Below, in pieces: positions 25,994-40,060 of a stretch of 64,000 bases of DNA; position 1 is the stretch's first letter; each line of letters begins with the position of its first letter. The stretch lies in NCBI GenBank assembly GCA_034008185.1, contig CM067089.1, positions 24,090,213 to 24,154,212 of the forward strand, in the 5' to 3' direction. The position numbers were made by a program, and so were the translations under genes. This DNA is from Gorsachius magnificus. Its lineage: Eukaryota > Chordata > Aves > Pelecaniformes > Ardeidae. The notes under the pieces are model-generated. The model searched no databases. It had not been told where the DNA came from and saw only the letters and a list, made by a program, of their open reading frames with translations.

Positions 25994-26812
25994 ATTTGTA
26001 TTTTTAACTTTATTTGCACTACTTAGATGTCAGAGTAATTGCTGCTTGCAAAATCATTTAAGTAAAACAAAGTTCACAGATACCAAATAGTAGTGCAACA
26101 TGGAAAAATTGTTGATGGGAGTGGCAAAAGAAAGAAATGCAGTAGTTCTGTGTTTGTACCACCCAAGTTGTGAGTGAGATAAGCAGCCTTGTTTGGGATT
26201 TGCAGCCCTCTGAACTCTTGATGTATATGAGAGGAAGTGATGTGAGTTTTAACAGAGGGGAGGAGGAAGTTTTTAGATGATGCATGTCTTCTCTGAGGTT
26301 TAGTTTTTATTTTCTATTTACTTACTTTGAAGCCTGTTAATTAATCTTCAGATTTCTTGCACCGATAGACTACCAGCCTGTTCCTTTAGGCTTGCTTTTG
26401 TGAATTCTGTTTTGAAGTTAGACTTGAGCATCTGGACTGAGGCCTGATTCTCTAGTGTATAGGATTTAAAACTTTTTGGACAACTGTATTCCTCAGCCTG
26501 AAATGGTTTTGTTTGTTTTGTATGTCTACTGTATCTTGAGTTACCAGTGAGCTTGAATTTCTGGGGAGTATTGTTGTTTTATCACTGTTGAGTGAGACAG
26601 ATAAATCAGTTATAGTCTTAAACTCCTGGAAAAAGTACCAACATGTATCAAATTGTCAGTAGGCCAAGCATGAGAAAACTGACCTACTTCTGTGGATGAG
26701 AGAGGGCTGATAGCACGCTTGGATCACTGTGGTGAAGAGCAGCACTTTGACCTTTCATATGCTGCTGTGGGTTGACTTTCATGGGGTTTTGGAGGGGGAG
26801 GCATGTGTCTTA

Positions 26813-26846
26813 GTTTTTTGTTTTGTTTTTGTTTTGTTTTGTTTTT
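26813..26846 (+). repeat. (TTTTG)n low-complexity repeat
   Basis: Imperfect units of TTTTG and TTTTTG, with no flanking element. Confidence 0.85.
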
Positions 26847-29800
26847 AAGAACTTTATAGCTGAATGTTCTTAACTTGCTCAAATTCCTATGGTAATCATG
26901 GTGAAGTCATTGTAAAATTAACTTGTTAGCCTTTCAGAGGAAGGACGTGCATGTTTATTGTATATTACATGCATCAAATTGATTTGAAATTGGACCAATA
27001 GTTACATTGATTTAAAATGCCAGAAAATTGATCTAAATTTCATCATCTAAGAATGAAACTAGCTTCTCTGACTTAGGGGAAGATGATTTATTTAGAGACA
27101 AACTGGAGCACGAGTACTTGTGTAATAAAGTTGATAATGAAGAGACAGCGGTGGTGGGAAAGAAGTAAAAGGGCTGTCACAGTTTGTTCAGGGAATAATT
27201 CCAGTGTAACCCACTGAAAATCAGACATACCTGTTAAAACATGTCTCTACATGCTGTCATATTTTTAGCAATTGCATTTCTTTCCCTTTCTAGTAAGCTT
27301 TGAAGCTTTGGTTGGCAAGCATTGTGTCTGTTTAGTAAAACCTTCTAAACAAAAGGCTTTTCCAATTGTAATGAATGAGATGGTATGCTAGCATAATATA
27401 TTCAGAAGAAGATGCTGATAACGAAAATTCAGAAGTTTAGTATACTGCAAAGTTTGAAAAGGTGTCAGATCCTGAAGTTTACCCTGAGAAGCAACAGTTG
27501 GGTGAAGTGTGTTAAAGTAAAACTTGAACTCTGTTTTTGATTCTAAACCTTTACAACTGGTGGTACTATACTATTCCAGGTAAACTGTTAATCGTGTGGC
27601 TGGTTTTGTGAAGCCAGCAAATGCAGTTAGGCCATGTTGAAATGTGCACTGATTGCAAATGTCACTGTTTGCAAAGTGTAATTACACAAATTTAAGAGTA
27701 CAGCAGTCTTGAAGCAATGCAAATTTCAGATTACCAAGTGTTTATGACACTGACAAATACTGTTACATTATACAGTATTTTTAACTGCTTGAGGCAGTTA
27801 ATTCTGCTTCTGCAGATAATCAATTAATGGTAAGAACAGATATATTTCTTCCTGTAAATTGTGACCTCTGATCCAGAGTTCTCTTAAACTTTAAACATTT
27901 CCATGTATAACTGAATTTGAATGTCTTGGTACTGAGCTTTTTCTTACTTGTCTTAGATTCTTAATGCTGCGAAGAATAGACCTGGATTTGTGAATGTCCA
28001 TTTTCTCACAGGTGACTTAGGCTAACATTAATACTATGCCTTACTGAGATGAGAGGTTTCATAGGACTGAGCCTCCTGGAGGTGCACAGACTAGCATTCT
28101 CCATTAATGGTCAAGGAAATATCTGAGGGGAGTCTGAGAACCAAGTAATTTCACTAAATATTTTCTTGATGTTGAAGGATACTGGTGGTGCATATGCTTT
28201 GAATTAACTTCTTATCAGTATCATCATTTGGGTGGGTTTTTTTTTTGCCAAAATCATGTTTGTTACATGGGCTTATGAAACTGGATAGTTATTCGTGATT
28301 ATTTTAAACAGAAAACTGATTTTCTGTTTATTTAGTGTGAATGGATTTGCTGAAAGTGCTCTTAATAAGCATATGAAAAATAAATCAGAACATTATGATC
28401 AATTCTGATTATTACTATTGAATTTCATCATAGTCTTAATACCTTGTGTATACAGAGAGCAATGCTGGTGCTAACCTGCACGAGTGAAAAATCTGTCTAA
28501 ACTAGATAAGCTGTTGGCCTATAAAAATATTTAGGAGGGACCAGCACAGGGTTTAAAGAGAGCAGGGGGAGGAAAACAAAAATGATGATGAGGGGGATTT
28601 GTACCGTATTGTTTTGAAGTTTTTGAAGGTAAGTACATTGATTCAGAGAATCAAGTAATATCTGTGGGGTTTTAGACAAGTTATGGCAGTTCTAAACCCG
28701 AAACAATTTTTGAAAATGTATTAAGGTATTCGTCTTAACTTTTCCAAGCTAAATTCAGCAGTTGTAATGAAAGAAAATTATGCAATCAAGTGAAAATGGG
28801 AGGCAAAAGCTTAGGGGTAGAGATAATGAATTTATTTCCAATAATAGAAAAATACTGTAATTATTGATTATGGTAGGCAAGTAGATCAGTTATATTAATG
28901 CATTTGCTTAAATTTTATTTTTGTTTAATTTTGTGGAAAGATGGCAAGTATTCAGATAAAAGCAGTGGAAAGATGTTTTAATCTTGGTAGTGAATAAAGC
29001 AAGCATTGGGGAGCAGGGGGAGGACCAATGATTGTTATTTAAGCTTTTTCACTCTTCTTTTGTTGTGAAAAAAATTTTAAGGTTTAACCTCTTAAAACAG
29101 TGATTTATGTTTATCTGTGAAGTTGCCCACTGGCTGTTTCACTTCCCCTGCTTGGTATTCATTTGAATGTATAAGAAAATGATTTTTTAAAAAAATGTTT
29201 CTACTGGTTGCTAAATTCATTAATGGTTAGGAGTATAAAACCGACTTGACTCAAAGATTTTGTTTATGTAGTAAATGCATCTTAGAAGAAATTACATTCT
29301 AACTTGCACTGGAAGTAGTACCATTAGTAATGAACATCATAGAGGGACCTGACAATGTATGAATTATTCACTGGTAGATTATTATATCTTTTGTTGTTAG
29401 CATGCAAGATAATGAACATAATTACTGTGGCAGTGTACTCAGGGGAATGTGCAGTTCTTTCCTCCGTCTAGACTGGAGTTACTGTCTAAAGGGGTATTAA
29501 GAAAACATGGATGAGGTCTGGTAGCTGAGTTGCTGCTGCTTATTTCCTTCTGCTTTAGTAAATGCATATGCTTTGTATACTTTAATCTTAAAGGTGTCTT
29601 GTGGGTTGGTTTGGTTGGGGTTTTTTTGTTGGGTTTTTTTTTTTTTCATTTTTGAGTAGTAATATTTCTGTTCTCAGTCTGGCAATATTGCCTACTGACT
29701 AAAAGGATTTGATGTTTAATTGTAGCAGCATTGTAGATTTACCCTCTTCTATTAGAATGGTCTATTATAGTAAATTAGTATAAACAGTCTAATTGCTTAG

Positions 29801-32800
29801 GAAATCCAGGGTAAAAGGTTAATCAGCAATTTGCCTTTCTTTAAAGGACTTAGCTTGTTATGATTTACTTGTCTTAAAGAACTTTGCAAGGCATTAGTTT
29901 GTATGCCTCTCTAATCTACGAGGCTCTCCACCTGATCTTAAGTTAAGCTTTTTGATGAACGAAGTACTTCTATTTTCTGTTTTATATTATGATAACATAA
30001 ATTATCTGTAATAAGCCATCCTAATTAAAGTTGGTAAATCTACAGCTCTGCTCCAATTACACACTAATCAATTATACACTAATTTAATTCTACTTAGCTT
30101 GATACAGTGCATCATTAATCAGGTTCAGGTTTAATACAACAGATTTACTGTATTAACCAAAAAATTGGTACATTCAAGTAGGGGGAAATAAAGGAAGTCA
30201 CGATGCCAAGCAGTGTACATAAATACTTTCTTATCAATAATGCGTTACAAAATAGTTCTTTTTTCCTTGGGGAAGTATGACTGAAACTAGTTCTTTCTTT
30301 AACTGTGAGTGGATATTGTTATGAGCTGAAACCACTGATAATATAATACATTTAGGCAGCTCATGGTGGTTGCTCTGAATGCTATACCTAATTATCCAAG
30401 ATAGGTGATTGTCTTGTTTCTAATATTATTTAAATGATCAGTTGTAAATTAAAGTTGCCAAAAGTTGCAGTGCCTTTGGTGGTAGAACAGTAAAAGCTAG
30501 TGGGCTGGTAGATGTCACTCTGTTCAGACTTCTAAAAGCTTTACCAATATATAACTCTTTGTAGAAGTTGAACTTATCTGCTGCTCTTACCAGTGGGACT
30601 GCTGTTTTGATGGGCTCTTATGTAGCCACGTGTGCAAGAAGGCTGGCTGCATGCTCTGTTTTCCCTTTGCAAGGCCTAAGAATCACTGAAATCTGCCATC
30701 TGGAGACCCTTCTAAAAGTTTGTGAGTTGCAGAGTGCAGTTCACTTGAAAAAGACAGATACCAGGCACAAAGCTAATGTGTCTTCCAAATAAAGACATTA
30801 ACTGGACAAATAGAAAATTTTGAAAAATAGAAAAGCAAGAGACAGCCCAGCAAATAAAAGGGGGCAAGGTCTGCAGATGATGTCACTTAAAAACCCCTGT
30901 TCATCTCAGAAATAGTTTAGTATAACTAAAAAAATCTTGAGAGGGAATAAGGGACTTCAATAACTATTTCATAAAATAAGATACTAGGTAGAAACTAAAC
31001 TGAATAATAAATGAAGTTAAATTTTATTGCTCAGAGGAAAGTATGGTAAGTTTTCAGATATCTTTGTGAGAGAAAATGCAGGAGGACAATTAGGTTGTGA
31101 AAAAAATTTTGGAAACCATTACTGGAAGAAACCGTTATTGGAAAACAGGAATAAGAGTACACATGGAAAATGGTCACTATCCTTAGGCCTGCTGTTCTGG
31201 ATAACATGCATCTTTAGCAAAAAAGGGAACTGAAAAAGAAGGTTTTGTAATTCTGCCTGTTCAGGTACAAAAAAATGATGACCAGGATTTATTTTCTTTT
31301 GCTGTATATGCTCTTGGCCTGTCCATGTTCAAGATCTCTTCTGATAAAATGCATACTTAAAAATTCTTAAATCCAGATGGTTTGCAATAAAGGCTTTACT
31401 TATTTGTCTTCCAGAATCTTAATTTGAGGCTTGTATGTGATGCATTGATGATTGTCTGTCATTGCCATTTCTGTCACATTCCTGTCCTAAACCTACAAAG
31501 CATATTAAAAAAACTTGTGCGTTCAAAAGATGAACAGCAGCTTCAGCTCACTTTTCCAGGAGATTTGCAAGGCAGCCTTTTAGAGCTCTTTAGTTTGTAA
31601 AGGCTTGATTTAGCTTAATAATCATTGCCAGCCAAGTTTGACTTCTCTGTTGTAGGATCTGAAACTGAACTGAAGAAGAACAAAAGGTCTTTGAAACTTC
31701 TCTGGATATTGTATACTTAGTTCATGTCTCCAGGATGTGTCTTTGTCTAGTGATATCGTGTATTTACATTTTGGGGAAATATTTTTCCTTTCTACAAGTT
31801 AAGCTGACAGATTCAGTCAAATATCAGTTCGAATTACAATGTGATGATTGTTCATGAATTTATTAAGCACAAGAGTTTACTTTTGGGAGTATTTTTCATG
31901 TGAAAGTGCCTAATCATTATCTCTGAAAGTGAATTAAAGTAATCTGCCTTGTTTTACATTAAAACTGACCAATAACATTTATACAGACAGTTATCCCCAT
32001 CTCCACTAAGGTGACAGTAACTATCAGTGGTGTGCTTGTCTTAAATTCCTCAGTCTTGATTACAAGTGTGCATCTCTATGCTGGTGGTCTTTGGCAATAT
32101 GATCATATGCTATTTTTATGTAGAACTGTTCAGAGCACAATATGAAAAGAATGTTGATTGTGCAATGAAAAGATGCCCTTGTCTGTAGAGCATCGTACAC
32201 TGTGGAGGATGGGATATGTGAAGACTTATGTGAAGAGAGTGAGTGGAAAGTGAAGACAGGGTTCCTTTACAGTAGAATCCAATAAGCTCCTGGAAGATTG
32301 TATTCTAGTCTTCTGTGTAAAGTTTCTAACTTTCGCAGGTGGTGGTTTTTTTTTTTTCTCCAAGTGTTTGACTTGATCTTAATGTGTTGAGTACATACAA
32401 CTGTAAATAGATGAATGGAAGATATACTTCAAACATATGGGGTATTAGATAAACCTGGATACAGAGAAAAACAGGTACTAAGCTTAAGTTGAGCACTCAG
32501 AATTATTATATTTTTTTACCTTTTCTCCCACAGAAAGAAGAAAATTACACCTCTAATCTCAGTGGGATTCCATGAAAATACATTTGTTTATACTTGAATA
32601 CAAGTGCTTCACTATAGAAATTTGTTGCTGAGAAAGCTAATAATTCTATCTTCATAAATGGTGTATATAGAAGGTGTAGGGCTGCTGAATAGGAACATGA
32701 ACTAGAAAGCAGCACACGCAAGAATGAGCCGAAGTCTTATTTACATCTTTTCCTCACGTTAAAGTATTTGACTTGCGACTTGAGTGATTTTAACAGAAGG

Positions 32801-35800
32801 ATTTTGTGCATCTTTTAATACATTTTTGTATAGCTCTCTTTTGGGTGCAAACCCATTTTGCACTGTGTTTGAATTTGAAACTTTAGCAATTTTGCTTAAA
32901 GTTCAACAGTTACTACATTGAAATAGATCAGTCAACTGAGCAATCCAGTCTCTTAAGTCCAGGAAATAGAAATTAACTGAAATGTGTTGGAAGATCCTCT
33001 TTTTATTTTTGTTACATATAGATAATGTTTGAATCATGAGACACCTAATAGTTGTGTAATATTACCTGTTGTCCCAAAATACATGTTTACCTTTTAATGA
33101 ATGATTTTAACTCTGTTACTAATTAGTAAAGGAGAGCAGAGTTACAAGTGGAGAAAAGGAACTTAATAAATGAAAATCAAATTACTATATTTTATTAATG
33201 AGGTAATAATATATAATGGTATAATTATGTTCACAGTATATAACTAGCTGTTTCAGGAGTTCATTTTTTTTAAAAAAAAGCATGCACACATGCATAACTT
33301 ACACTGACGCTCTTAGGTATGTGCCACTGTGGATGAAAATATTCTGTATAGCATTCCAGTAGCTCTCATTGCAAGTCATTGAAAAGTAGCAAGTGATATG
33401 TCATTTCCACAGCAGGAGTCTTGATTTGTGCGACGTAAAGGCAACACTTAAGTCATGGTCCATGCTAACTTCTTACCATTTATATTTATGCAGTAAAAAA
33501 GTGTATGTACTTATGTCCCTAGTTCTTTAGGGAAGTAAAAAACTTTTGTGAAAACTGTCTTACAGTTTTGAATCGCCTTTGTGACTGATGGCTTAAAGTC
33601 TTATATTTGCAGAACAAGTATTTCTAAAAGCGTGAAGAATGTTAGCTACTTTTATGTAAAGTTATGACGGCTGCTGCAAAAGTTTCCTAATGTTTTCAAG
33701 TATTTTATATTCATGTACATCGTTCATAATGGACTTCTATTTAAAGTTTAACATGATTTACCTCTATAATGAATGAGACCCTTTTAATAAAAATCTTTGT
33801 TAAAGAATAAGTTTTGTAAAATGGACACAATCCTCAACAATTACGGAAGGTTAATTCTAAAATTATGAAAAGTTAACTTTTAGAAATAAATGCATGTTAG
33901 CAATATAAATATGTTTTAAAAGGGCTATAAATGTTCCAGATGTTCCCAGTACTCACAATTGACCACAATCACATATTACTGCTAAATTGTCTCCCCCAAA
34001 AGCAAGTTCTGCAAGTATAGTTGTGCCTTCAAGTATGGCACCAAGCCACAATGTAGTCACTTTTAAACCAGAGGAAGAAGAGATCAGGGACATGAGAATG
34101 TAAGCTGACAATATTCTGATTCTAGACCAGTTAAACTGCCATCTGTTGTTATATATAGATAGATACATGCGCTGTAGCAAACCCCTGTATTTATTTTGCT
34201 ATATAAAGTATGTTTTATATGTATGTACACATACATACGTTTTTTCCTGATACTTTTTTTGTTTTTATTATTATTCTCATATGAGTTAAAAATCAGAGTA
34301 AAGTGTTTTTGGAGACCATATTTTTTACTTCTGTATCAGCTCCTTAGATATTATTGAAGGATAACATCTCTCGGTACTGTTTGGTTACTAGAATGCAGGC
34401 TTTAAACACAACTTGCATTTCTCTCTGTTTTGACAATAGAAGTTAATCTTGTATGGTTTTTGTTAAGGCACTGTTGAAAAAATATCTTATTGAGCTATTT
34501 GCGGTGTTTTTCTAAAAGATGTTTAAGATTTCACATACAGTTTAACTGATCACAGATGAAACTGTAAATTAATACCTCATGAGTTTTACTGACTGCAGGG
34601 CATTGTTTGTAATTCAAAGCTGCTTTGTTCCTACCCACTAGGAAAAGACCCTGTTCAAGCAAACAAATTAAAGAGTTCACCGTGATATCAAACTATTTAT
34701 TAAAACTGAAAACTCTAATTTTGAATTTATTATTTCACTGTGACTTTTATAATAACCTATTTAGAACATATTTTTAAAAGCCTAAATCTTTAGGGATTGA
34801 AATATATTATATAAAATTGGTTTAATTGTTGGTCTTAATCCACCTTGTTTGAAATTATGTACTCAAAGAATTACATGGCATGCAAAAAGAAAAAAAAGTT
34901 GCGAGTTGCTTCAGTTTAAATTGTTCTTTGATCAGATGCATTTCCATTCCTACTGACTTGTATATGATCTTGATACAAATAACAGGTCTATAACAGAAAA
35001 CTTGCAGGCATGTTTCATGCCTAAAGTTTAATTTTCTCATTACCACTGGTCATTCTTAGCTAGAGAGAATCAGGAGGACTCTGTTTTTCAACTTCCTTTT
35101 TTGTCTTTTGTAATCTCAGAATGGATTTGGAGCGAGACGTTTTAAATATTTTACTGTTTTTACAGTACAATTAGTGAATAAAAATTGGAGTGGAAAATAG
35201 TTTTACACAATTTGAGTCATTCTTCATATGATGAGACAATGTCAGGAGCTCCTGCTAGAAAAAGCTAGGCTTTGTGAACGAAGTCAAGCTCTTACAGAGC
35301 TGATCCCCTGCAGAGTGGCATATCCAAACTTACAGGGGAGTCACTCATCATCTTCTGTCAGCTAGAGACACTTTCTTTAAACTCTCCACTCAGTAATGCT
35401 CTCTGTGGATCATGCCACATGACTACATGCACTACAGAAGATATGCTTGAAAGGTGTTTGAATTGGGTAGCATTGCTGCAAGGTGGTGAACATCGCTGGC
35501 CAGCCTTTGGCATAAGGGTCAAATGTTTTTTTTGCAAGTGGTTCAGCTGCCCTAAGATAAATCTAATACTCTGCCCAAGTCTTCTCAATAACAAGGCAGT
35601 GTGTCATGGTGCCAAAGGCTACTTAAAACGGCTGAAATGGCTCATGTACCACTGCTCGGTATTAGGTAAGAACACAGTTATGGTCACATTCAGTCAGTTC
35701 AAAGGCTCAGTTACTAGTGTTTGAGACTGAAGAGAAGGACTGTGAAATATAGCAAGCATTACTGAATTGCTATGTTTGTGTTGAATATTCTCCCAGCTTC

Positions 35801-35869
35801 CATCAAATAATGTTTAGACAGTTTGTGAAATGGAGATGACAGGAGTTTGGGGGGCAGGGTGGGGAGGGG

Positions 35870-36400
35870 TTATAAATAAATGTTACTAGATATTTTGTCC
35901 ATTAATTTGTCCAGTAATTTCTTGAACCCAGTATGCTTCCAACATTCATGGTCTGCTAGGGAAAGAGTGCCATAGCTTCGCTGTACATTTTGTAGAAGTA
36001 TATTCTTTTCCATCTTTGGAATATGTTGCTAGCTTGGTTCACTTCAGCCCTTTATCTCTTGTGTTATGTATGAGATGATATGAACAATCACAACCTAATC
36101 CACTGATGAATTTCTAGATCTTGATTGTTTCTCTCCATAGTTGAATCTTCTAGGCTGTGTGCTGGTCATCTTCATTAATGTGAAACTATTTCCATGACTT
36201 TGATGATGCCTGCTGCTCTTCTCTGTACCCGTTTCAGTCTTTCACTGTTTCCCTTTTAAGATAATGAGGACCAAAGCTACTGATGGTGTTCATACTGTTG
36301 ATTTTCACTCTGGCACAATGATGCCTCCATTTTTATTGGGAGGAGCAAAAAACAATCATAACATTGAGATTTTTCAACCTTGCCGATCTTATCCATGAGT
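35870..36400 (-). mobile_element. Old CR1/L3-like LINE fragment, antisense
   Basis: Diverged blocks on the + strand appear in the order of a reversed ancient CR1/L3-type element. They are TAATTTCTTGAACCCAGTATG near 35915, GAAAGAGTGCCATAGCTT near 35960, CAGCCCTTTATCTCTTGTGTTATG near 36045, GATGCCTGCTGCTCTTCTCTGTACCCGTTTCAG near 36205, and ACTCTGGCACAATGATGCC near 36308. Such fragments are common in reptile and bird genomes. Divergence is high and the edges are approximate. Confidence 0.6.
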
Positions 36401-39400
36401 AGTAGTATTTAGATCAGGGTCCTTTATTATTTTAGGACTATTTTTACTTTATGCACACCCATACATCAATCAATGTGAAGTCTTGATGTCCTCTTAAAAA
36501 AATACATTTTCTAAAATGCGTCTCTCATATCAACCTAAGGACATGCAGATTTGCTCATGGAAACTCTCTCATTCTGGTCTTGTCTAGCTATTCAGAATTG
36601 CTCTTTGAGCTATTTTTCTAGTCTTGCATTATTTTCATTATGCTTAATATGGATACTACAAAAAGATGTGTGTTTGGGTGGGGGTTTTTTTGTATTCTTA
36701 CATGTGTTTTTGCTTTCCCCAACAGGAGATTTAGGTGCAGTTTTTAGGTTTTTGTTGTTGTTGTTTTGAGGGGTTTTTTATTGGGGTTTTTTTACAACTT
36801 TTGTAGTATTTTTCATTATTTGTGAAAGGAAAAGTTAAAGAAATGCTTCTAACACTTGGAGAAGTGGTTGTGATTGCTTTGGGTTTCATTACTTCATTAC
36901 AGTGGCCTGATTTCTCAAGCAGCTGGGTATTCTTTATCTTCTCTGCCCTGTTACTTCCTGCTTGGTCCTAGTTTCTCATAAATTCTGTTTCATCAGTGCT
37001 AGTTCTCACTAGATTAAATTTTAAAAGATTTTGATTTATTTTTTTTTAATTGTATTGGGAACATTGAGCAAAGCGATGTTTTGGTTTTTTGGGTTTTTTT
37101 GCATCTGTTTAGATTTTGTTAAGTTTAGATAGCTGATTATCTAATAAATACTGACTGCAAAGCAGGATGGGATAATTGCATCTGGACCAAGCCTGAGATT
37201 TAATTTAATTATATAGAAAATCATAGTTTGAGTTGATGCTTTTCAGTTACTGGTGTAACAACTTAAGAATACTTAGTTTTATTCATATTTCCTGAGTTGC
37301 CTTATGAGTGCCACATGAGAAAATACCAGAAACATTTTTTAAGTTGAGATTTGTTATGTCTACTTTTCTTCTGTTCCATACCAGACCAGTTATCTTGTTG
37401 AAGAAGGAAACGCATATTGATTTGTAAAGAAAACATTGAGATCCAATTAATGGTCACTGTGTGACAGTTAACTACCAGGTGCTTATGCACTGGTGTTCTG
37501 TTCCAGCAGCTTTCCAGACTTGGAAATTAACCTTCAGTGGTCTGTAGCTGCTGAGTTTCCACATTTCCCAGTCAATAATATATTTCTATACTATATAAAG
37601 ACAGATAAACGTTTTGGGTTTTTTTCCCTAGTGTTTGCAGGGCTAAGGTAAGAGGGGTAAGAAGTAAATGTCTTCCTCCTTCATTCCAGCCTTCTTGGGA
37701 GAGAGATATTAATGCACAACTCCTGTGACAAAGTGCTGCCTTTTAGAAACATTGTTCAGCAAGAGCTGGTGTGATTCTGTGAAACTTAACAGCTGACCAT
37801 AAGCTTCTTAATAATAGCGTGAAGATTAACACAGGGTATCACTAAACATGTCTTGTTAGTGTTGTAGTGGCAGGGTGTATACAGACAGGGGAAGTCACTG
37901 GTTTATCAGAGGGAGCCTCTCAATGTTGTCATGTTTGGGTCAAATGTTTGGATTTTTCCTTTCAATCCGTGAATTATTTTTCTGCTGTGGAATTTGCCTT
38001 TTAGTACTGCTTGGAACATCGCTTTTAGAAACTATGCAGTACTATTTCCTTGCAGCTTTTCTGTAACTTGTGATTTTTGGGTGGTGTTTTTTTTCCCCCT
38101 GTTCATTGCATATGCTAATTTTTTTTCCCCAAAAGGTGACCCTCTGAGATTGTGCCTATAGATTGAAGAGATGGGCTGAATTGTCATAGGCTGTGGGATG
38201 AGTTATTTTTAGCTGTTGGCATTTCAGGCTGGAACACTTCATTCTGTCGTGCTTGTTAATGAGTCATCTGGAGCAAATGGGCTTCTTGCTTTCAGGGAGG
38301 GTCTGTAGCAAATAATAATAGACTAATCTCTGCAGGAGATACTCTGTCAAGTAACTAAAGCTTCAACTAGAAAATATGTTGAAATGGAGACTTATCACAT
38401 CCCTGTAAGAATAAGCATGCACTCACTATTATTATTGTATTATGTATATGGAAATCTCAAAATCTGGAAGGCTGATGAAGAGCCTAGTAATGGTATAATA
38501 GCGAAACATATTTGAGAAAGAAGGTTAATTGAAGACAGTCACCTTTTACAGTCAGAGGATAATACATAGGTGTTCCCTAATTCAGAACATCATTCACTTC
38601 CTGAAATCTGAATATGTTACGTAATTCTAAGAATCTTCTGGAAAGATTCCTAACTAGATAAGCCCTATATAAGGATTGCATCCTTGAGAAAACCCCAAAT
38701 TCATCAACATCCAGTGTATTATTTTTAAGGATTATCCAGCATCTTTGTTTTGGTTCCTACTGAAGAATATATTTAAAACTTTTTTTTTTCCTTTCTTTGT
38801 GCAATTCATTGTCTCTCCTTTGACCTCTTCTCTCAAAGTTTGAAGGTTTTGCACTGATACAGCATGGTAGCCTTTGTTTTGCAGCTGAAAATATTGCCAC
38901 TCAAGTAAAAAACTTAATGTAAGTGTAATTAATCAAAGTTTTTCTCTTACTGAAATTCCAGAATTTGGTAGTGCAAACAATTAATTTATAAAAAATCTGT
39001 GCAAAGGTTTAGGGAGAACTGCATGAAAGATGGAGGGAAAAGACCCTCAAAGCCTATTCTATAAAGGAAATTATTTAAAGAATAGCATTAGTGTGAAGTC
39101 TTCTTGTCTCCTTTGGTAATTCTAATGCCACTTAGGATCTATATGTTTACCTTCTTTTGTTTACACATATTCCTCTTGTAAAGCATATTACACGTTTTGA
39201 AGAGGCCTTTCTGGTTTGGTAGCAAGAGGATGTTTCCTTTAGAGCTAATAATTTTTACTCTCCACTGATGATTTAGCTGTTTTGAGTTTGCTTTTTTCAT
39301 TTATCAATGGAATATCGAGATAAAAGAGAACATTTAATTGAATGAGGTAAGATAAAATACTTTTGCATTATTAGCACCTGTTGGCCCTTCAACCTATACT

Positions 39401-40005
39401 GTTTTAACCTATCTTCTCATGTTGCTGTGATCGCTGTACAAAATGCTTTAAACGAATCAAGTTTAATGATTCTGATACTACCAGTGTGTGCTGCTCCTAA
39501 ACAACCCCCAGGGCTTACACTGGGTTAGTCAAGATTAATATTTTATGCTTTAGAAATTTGGCATATATCTACATTGCAGACAATAGTGCTGTGGTCAAAA
39601 CACTTGAGAAACCTATAAATAATCTGGTGTGAGTATCAGAATCAATTTAACTGCAGTAGCATGGAAGTTTGCTTGGGAAGACTTACTTCGTGTTTCAGCA
39701 GAAAGAATTTTTCCTAAACATCAGGCTGCTGTGGCTAGACTGCTTCCAAATCCTGATCTTATTTGTTTATAGCTAGTTTAGGTACACTACACTGACTCTA
39801 TAGATTGTCCCGTAATTGTCTCCCTAGCAGGTAGTTTATGCGTCTTCTCAGGTAGCAGTCTAGTCTATGTATCCAGTCCTTGGATGTCATCCCACCAGCG
39901 TAATTTCTCCTGCTTGTAGGAGCCAGGTTTTTGTCTTTTCCAAAAGTAAAAGGAACGTAATTCCACATTATCCCTTCTGAACAGTTCTTTCTTTCTTAAA
40001 TTATT

Positions 40006-40008
<3 letters not shown>

Positions 40009-40043
<35 letters not shown>

Positions 40044-40060
40044 CCGCCCCCCTCTTCCCC
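40009..40060 (+). repeat. Poly(C) run (34 C) with C-rich tail
   Basis: Thirty-four consecutive C bases run from 40009 to 40042, then two interrupting G and more C up to about 40060. Runs like this are rare, can form G-quadruplex on the complement and i-motif on this strand, and are often wrong in length in assemblies. Confidence 0.9.
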
